In this document: one piece after another, positions 59,603-64,000 of the stretch | Position numbering within the stretch: the first letter of the stretch is position 1 | Layout of the letters: every line of letters starts with the position of its first letter | Assembly: GCA_001643675.2 (NCBI GenBank) | Contig: LSRY02000041.1 | Span: 629,501 to 693,500 of the forward strand | Source: Monocercomonoides exilis | Taxonomy: Eukaryota; Preaxostyla; Oxymonadida; Polymastigidae | Length of the DNA: 64,000 nucleotides | Direction: 5' to 3' | Notes under the pieces: generated by a model | Databases searched by the model: none | What the model was told of the DNA's origin: nothing | Seen by the model: only the letters and a program-made list of their open reading frames with translations | Program-made: the position numbers and the translations under genes

Positions 59603-61355
59603 ATTCTACCCAATTTTTGTACTGCATCCTGAAAAAGTTCTGATGAAAGATGATATTCTTCTTTTTTCAAACAATTAACCGAATGTTCTCTTCCTCCTTC
59701 AAACACGATTTTCATAATTCAACTTATTTTGCTTTTCTCAAACACTGCACCTTCAATTCTGGTTCCATTTATCATTATTCCAAACCCGCACTCCCTGCAA
59801 TCATATTTTTCTCTTCTGATTTCTCATTATTATCTCAATGACTTTCTACATCTTTGGTAAAACAGTTCTTAAATACAACAACAATTTGGTACATGCAATA
59901 AACTTAAACTTTTATTCTGCTCCATCTTCAGCTAAATTGATCCAACATCATGCAATTTGTCCTTCGCGCGCAAAACCCCATAGATTTATTGGAGCATACT
60001 TCAATCTATTCTCTATGTCGTGCTCCCTCTTGAGATGTTCCATCGCGCAATGCACTCATAAATATTAAGTGCACAATCTTCAACCTACTTTGTGAAGAAT
60101 TTTTCGTAGAGAAATATGAACATTCCAGCATCACGGTATATGAATACATCTGATTTGTCACAGCAAAAAATCGAGTTATCTTTTTAATCGACGTTACCCA
60201 TAAAGGCAAAAAAAGAGCTATTTCAAAGAAAAGACAAGTGAACCACACACAAAATGCACATCTCTTCTATCTCTTTCTCATTCACTCTCAAAGCAGTATG
60301 AAAACTTGGCTTCAAGAAAAACGTTTTCCAAAAGGTGATTTGTTGAAGTTGATGGCAGAGTTGAGGAATACGACGAGATTAATAGCATAGAAAGCGAAGG
60401 AGATGGATGGTGATCGTATAGGCAACATTTTGAAAAGTATGATTTGGATGAAGCGGGGCTGAAATAAAATGAAGAGAAGCAGTGGATAGTGAAGGAAATC
60501 AGAAAATTGTTTATTGTTTGAAATAGAAGAGAAAAGGCGAGTTTGAGTCAGTTGCGACAATCGATTGTTAATTCACCAACAGTTCAAAATACATTTCCTG
60601 AAACAATTTGTCCGTACAGCTGAAACTGCGATTTGTTAATGAAGTTTTAGCTGAAAAAATAGCAAAAAACAAACAGCTTTTATTCTTTGAAAGTTATTAA
60701 TTAAATGTTTTTCCAACAATTTTTCTAGATCACTTTTAATGATGTTTTCCATAAATTAATGTTGTTTGGTAAGTTGAGAAACTTTTTATTTTCTTTTCAA
60801 GGAATGAATATTTTTTTTAAATTTTTAAAGGAAACTTGATCAAAAAATTCTTTTTCACCTAAAGCATAAAAAAGGAATGTTTTTTTTATATAACAATAAA
60901 ACACATATTAATCACAGTTTCAAAAGCTAAATATTAATGAAAAATCAAATTTTTCTCAACGATCAACATTTTCCACAATCGAATTTATTATTTCAATTTT
61001 TGATCTTTTTTTATGATATCAAAAAAAATCACACATTTCTTTTTCTTTTTTCTTTCAATTTTTCTTTTCTTTTCTTTTCTTTCTTCTTTTTTTCTTTCAC
61101 CTTTTTTTCATTTCATTTCATTTGTTTTTTTCTTTTTGAAATTTTAAAAAACTTTATTTTTTTTCGATCACATAATTCTGTTTTGAACTGAATTTATAAC
61201 AAACAATTCAGTTCGTTCGCAACAAATAAGATGTTCCGATATTTCATTAATCAAATTAAAGATGCCCATAAGATTAATCTGTTTGAATCAATCATCAAAA
61301 CCAAACCAGAAAAACTGTTGAATACTAGTTGCTGATAATCAAAATAATTTTGTCC
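59603..61355. other. Spacer with relic frames
   Basis: Mostly AT-rich. A plus frame at 60298 (MKTWLQEKRFPKGDLLKLMA) is broken by stops after 30 codons and may be a gene relic. A pyrimidine-rich tract lies at about 61035-61165. The ATG at 61231 opens a 34-codon frame that cannot be spliced into the next gene. Confidence 0.35.
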
Positions 61356-63176
61356 ATGAAAAATTTAAAAAGCAAATGCGATAGTGGGAGTGAAGTTCAT
61401 CAAGCAGATATTTCACTTTATTCGTACAACCAACAAAAGATTGGATATGTATTGGTTTCTTCTCATTGCACAATTAAAGTGATAGAAGCTTCAACCTTGT
61501 CAAAAACTACTTTGAATGTTTCTAAGAAAATCAAAAAAACATTGAAACAGAACGACTTTTTTCTATCTGTTTCAACGATTGAAGGATCTGAACTTATTCA
61601 ACAAAAAATCTCAAATGACATGCACATTTGTTTTGTTGATGAATGCTTTGGGATGATTTGGATTTGCAAGTTACGCCAATCGGCTCTTACACTTTATGCA
61701 ACCTTTGGGAACTATCCAAGTTACACTCAATTTCGAGAAGAAATTGCCTCGAGGCTTTATGAAATCCGAAATCATGAAGAATGGAGCAAATGCTCGGATA
61801 AAGATTCCTTCATTCAAACTATTTGTCCCAAATATGAGCCATCAAATTCGCTGATTCTTTCAACAAAAAAACTCAGCATGAATCCATTATCTCAAACAAA
61901 ATTTTTTACAGGCTCGGAAGATGATGATCAATCATCAGATAGCGATGATATGCATTTTTCGAGCGATGATTTTGAGGAAGGAGAGGAAGAGGAAGAAACT
62001 ATGGAAGTCAGCGAAAAATTCAGTGAAGATCAGGAAAGAGAATCATATGACTCAAATTTGAACAAACGAGTTATTTCAGCAGTGCGTCAAAGGCAGAGAG
62101 CAGCAGAACGGATAAAGATGGACATTGAGCCAGATTATTCTGGTCAAGAGGAGGAAGAAAAGGAAGAGGAGGAAGAGGAGGAAGAGGAAGAAGAAGAAGA
62201 TGATGATGAATCTGGTTGTGAGCCATCGGGAGTGCTAGTTACAGATCCAAGAAATTTCATTGTTCCCAAAAAGTTGAAATCAAAAGTTTTAAAAGCAAAT
62301 AAACAACATTCGAATATTGTAAAGCCTTCTCCTTCTTCTTCTTCTTCTTTTTCTTCTTCTTCTTCTTCTTCCGTTTTGACTTCTTCAAGCAACAAAATGG
62401 ATATTGAAGAAGACAAAAACACACTGCTGCTGGTTGGAAAAGCCATTTCCAGTTCGTTTGTATTCCGCCAATCAGGCGCATTAGATGTCTTTTCAATGCC
62501 TCATTTAAGTGGAGCAGGCGATCTTGCTTTTGCTTCTTCTTCTGATCTCAAATATTTAGGCACATATCAGCTTCCAAGCGCTTTGGCTGAGTCTTCGATG
62601 CATTCATCGTTTTCATCATCATCATCATCATCAACTTCTTCTTCTTCTTCCTCTCCTTTCTCATCCTCTTCCCCCTCCTCTTTTTTCTCCTCCTCTTCTT
62701 CTTCCCCCTCTCTTCCATCGTCTTCGTTATTCCACACGTCGTGTGCTGTTCTGCACAATTCCAATCAGGAAATGCTCCTTTTGGATGCAAAGCACAGCGA
62801 CCGGCTGACAGGATTCGACCTTAATCAAGGCAGAGTTGTAGCTCAGTGGAGCGCCCACACAAAGAACAGCGAAGGAGAAAGCGGAGGAAAAGGAAAAGGA
62901 ATGGGAATGGGAAAAGGAACAATAAAAGGAAAAGGAATTGGAAAAGGGAGAGGAAAAGAGAATGAGAAAGATAAAAGTGAAAGGGAAGGATATACGCCAA
63001 TCAGATGGATTACAAAGAAGAAGAAGAAAGAGACTGCTGACTTTGATGCAGATGACCCAGTTGTGATTGGCGTGAATTCCAATGAGACGTTCCTTCTCGA
63101 CACCAGACTGCCTGACAGAAGTGCAGTTGTCACTGAATTTGCTGTTTCTTCCTCTCCTTTTTATTCTTCTTCTTCT

Positions 63177-63208
<32 letters not shown>

Positions 63209-64000
63209 CTTCTCTTCTTCTTCTCTCCTTCTCTATCCCTCTCGTCTTTCTTCCTCTGGATTCAGCTATGCTGCCTCCACTAACCCGATGCTCACTGTGG
63301 CAGCAGCAACTGCCGATGGCTGCGTTGCTGTGGGCTCAAAACGCGGTGTTGTGCGTCTGTTTGACGAACGGTTTGCCGGCAGAGCGAAGACACAGCTGAA
63401 TTTGGGAGGAGGAGGAGGAGGAGGAAGAGGAGGAAGGAGCGATGGGAAGAAAGGGAAGATGAGTGATCCAGTGATTGGATTAGATACAACAGCAGATGGA
63501 AGATGGCTGCTGGTTACAACGCCCACATATCTTGTGCTGGTGGACACTGTGCTGGGTTCATCATCATCATCTTCTTCTTCTTCTTCTTCCTCCTCCTCAT
63601 CCTCCTTTTCCTCTTCTTCTTCTTCTTCCTCTTCTTCTGGTCGCTTCCGCACTGTTTTCACCCACCCTCTTCCCTCATCAGAGCGTTTGGACAAGACGCG
63701 CATCCGGCTGAGGCTGAGTGCAGTAGACACAGCTGAGCTGCTTGTGCAGTGCGGGGGAATCTGCTTCACGCCGGCAAAGCTGTTTTTTGATGACAAAACG
63801 AATGAGAAGCTGATTGTGACAACAACTGGCCCCTATGTGATTGTTTGGGACATGCGAAATATTGAACGGGGCAAATATGAGAAGTATAAGTTAAAGCAGA
63901 TGGGGGATGTGGTTGTGGATGGAGACTTTGCGTGGGATGGCGCGCAGTGCAGTCTTGTTGTGGCGACGGAGAACCACTTGGTGAATGAAAGGCTGAAAAG
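61356..64000 (+). CDS. VID27: VID27-like WD-type protein, 3' partial
   Basis: 881 codons open to the window edge. The first 350 residues are a divergent N-terminal part with acidic and serine runs. From about residue 355 the VID27/CYPRO4 family domain follows: LLLVGKAISSSFVFRQSGAL, MLLLDAKHSDRLTGFDLNQG, VVIGVNSNETFLLDTRLPD, ATADGCVAVGSKRGVVRLFD, GLDTTADGRWLLVTTPTYLV and LIVTTTGPYVIVWDM. The domain is a beta-propeller-like fold. In yeast Vid27 is linked to vacuolar import and degradation, and its molecular role is poorly known. Between blades lie long serine and Glu/Asp tracts coded by TCT and GAA triplet runs, and a Gly/Lys-rich stretch. All keep the frame. The ATG at 61356 is the first in the frame after upstream stops. 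Confidence 0.85.
62147..62210 (+). repeat. (GAG/GAA)n acidic tract in VID27-like gene
   Basis: About 20 glutamate and aspartate codons in a row. In-frame triplet repeat. Confidence 0.85.
62329..62373 (+). repeat. (TCT)n serine tract in VID27-like gene
   Basis: Serine-coding triplet run in frame, just before the VID27 domain. Confidence 0.85.
62603..62730 (+). repeat. (TCA)n/(TCT)n serine tract in VID27-like gene
   Basis: About 40 mostly serine codons between two conserved blocks. Confidence 0.85.
63166..63245 (+). repeat. (TCT)n serine tract in VID27-like gene
   Basis: In-frame serine run inside the VID27 domain. Confidence 0.85.
63556..63640 (+). repeat. (TCA/TCT)n serine tract in VID27-like gene
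   Basis: In-frame serine run after VLVDTVLG. Sits at a loop between blades. Confidence 0.85.

Noticed and set aside
1-64000. CRISPR arrays, rRNA or tRNA genes
   Set aside because: No spaced identical repeats, no rRNA core sequence, and no stretch with tRNA box A and box B at the right distance was noticed on reading. A covariance search was not possible.

Overview
The window looks like a gene-dense but repeat-rich protist nuclear genome. It has AT-rich spacers, short GT-AG introns, the standard genetic code (TAA and TGA both end recognisable genes), a flagellar protein (CFAP36) and very large surface proteins. The many-copy VCVPCLLKA/AYQSAW gene family and the beta-helix receptors with a kinase-like tail match what I remember of oxymonads such as Monocercomonoides. 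That placement is recollection, not a search result.

Layout. 0.55-1.7 kb: CFAP36-like gene (+). 2.4-3.4 kb: broken pogo-type transposase (-). 4.16-4.98 kb: foldback element. 5.3-14.7 kb: giant membrane protein gene (+), broken by one stop and one frameshift. 16.4-21.8 kb: decayed DIRS-type retrotransposon (gag, RT, RNase H, tyrosine recombinase on -). 23.2-35.5 kb: second giant membrane protein gene (-), intact, two exons, about 4073 residues. The two giant genes point tail to tail, and their last 598 codons plus 1.47 kb of 3' flank form a near-perfect palindrome with 3.27-kb arms.

36-44.7 kb: a truncated and a full member of the many-copy family, decayed low-complexity genes, a UXT/prefoldin-alpha gene and a kinase relic. 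45.3-47.3 kb: six-exon multi-pass membrane protein (-), apparently with introns of only 28 and 32 nt. 48.7-51.2 kb: smaller two-module surface protein. 51.9 kb: relic exon of the many-copy family. 53-53.9 kb: decayed Merlin-type transposase. 54.2-55.1 kb: second foldback element. 56-61 kb: mostly decayed sequence. 61.36 kb to the end: VID27-like gene, open at the right edge.

The most interesting object is the receptor pair. Each has a signal peptide, many roughly 310-400-residue cysteine-rich beta-helix-like modules, one transmembrane helix and a cytoplasmic kinase fold that has lost its catalytic-loop and DFG residues. The tails of the two copies are kept identical while the ectodomains differ, and the retrotransposon sits exactly at the inner edge of one palindrome arm.
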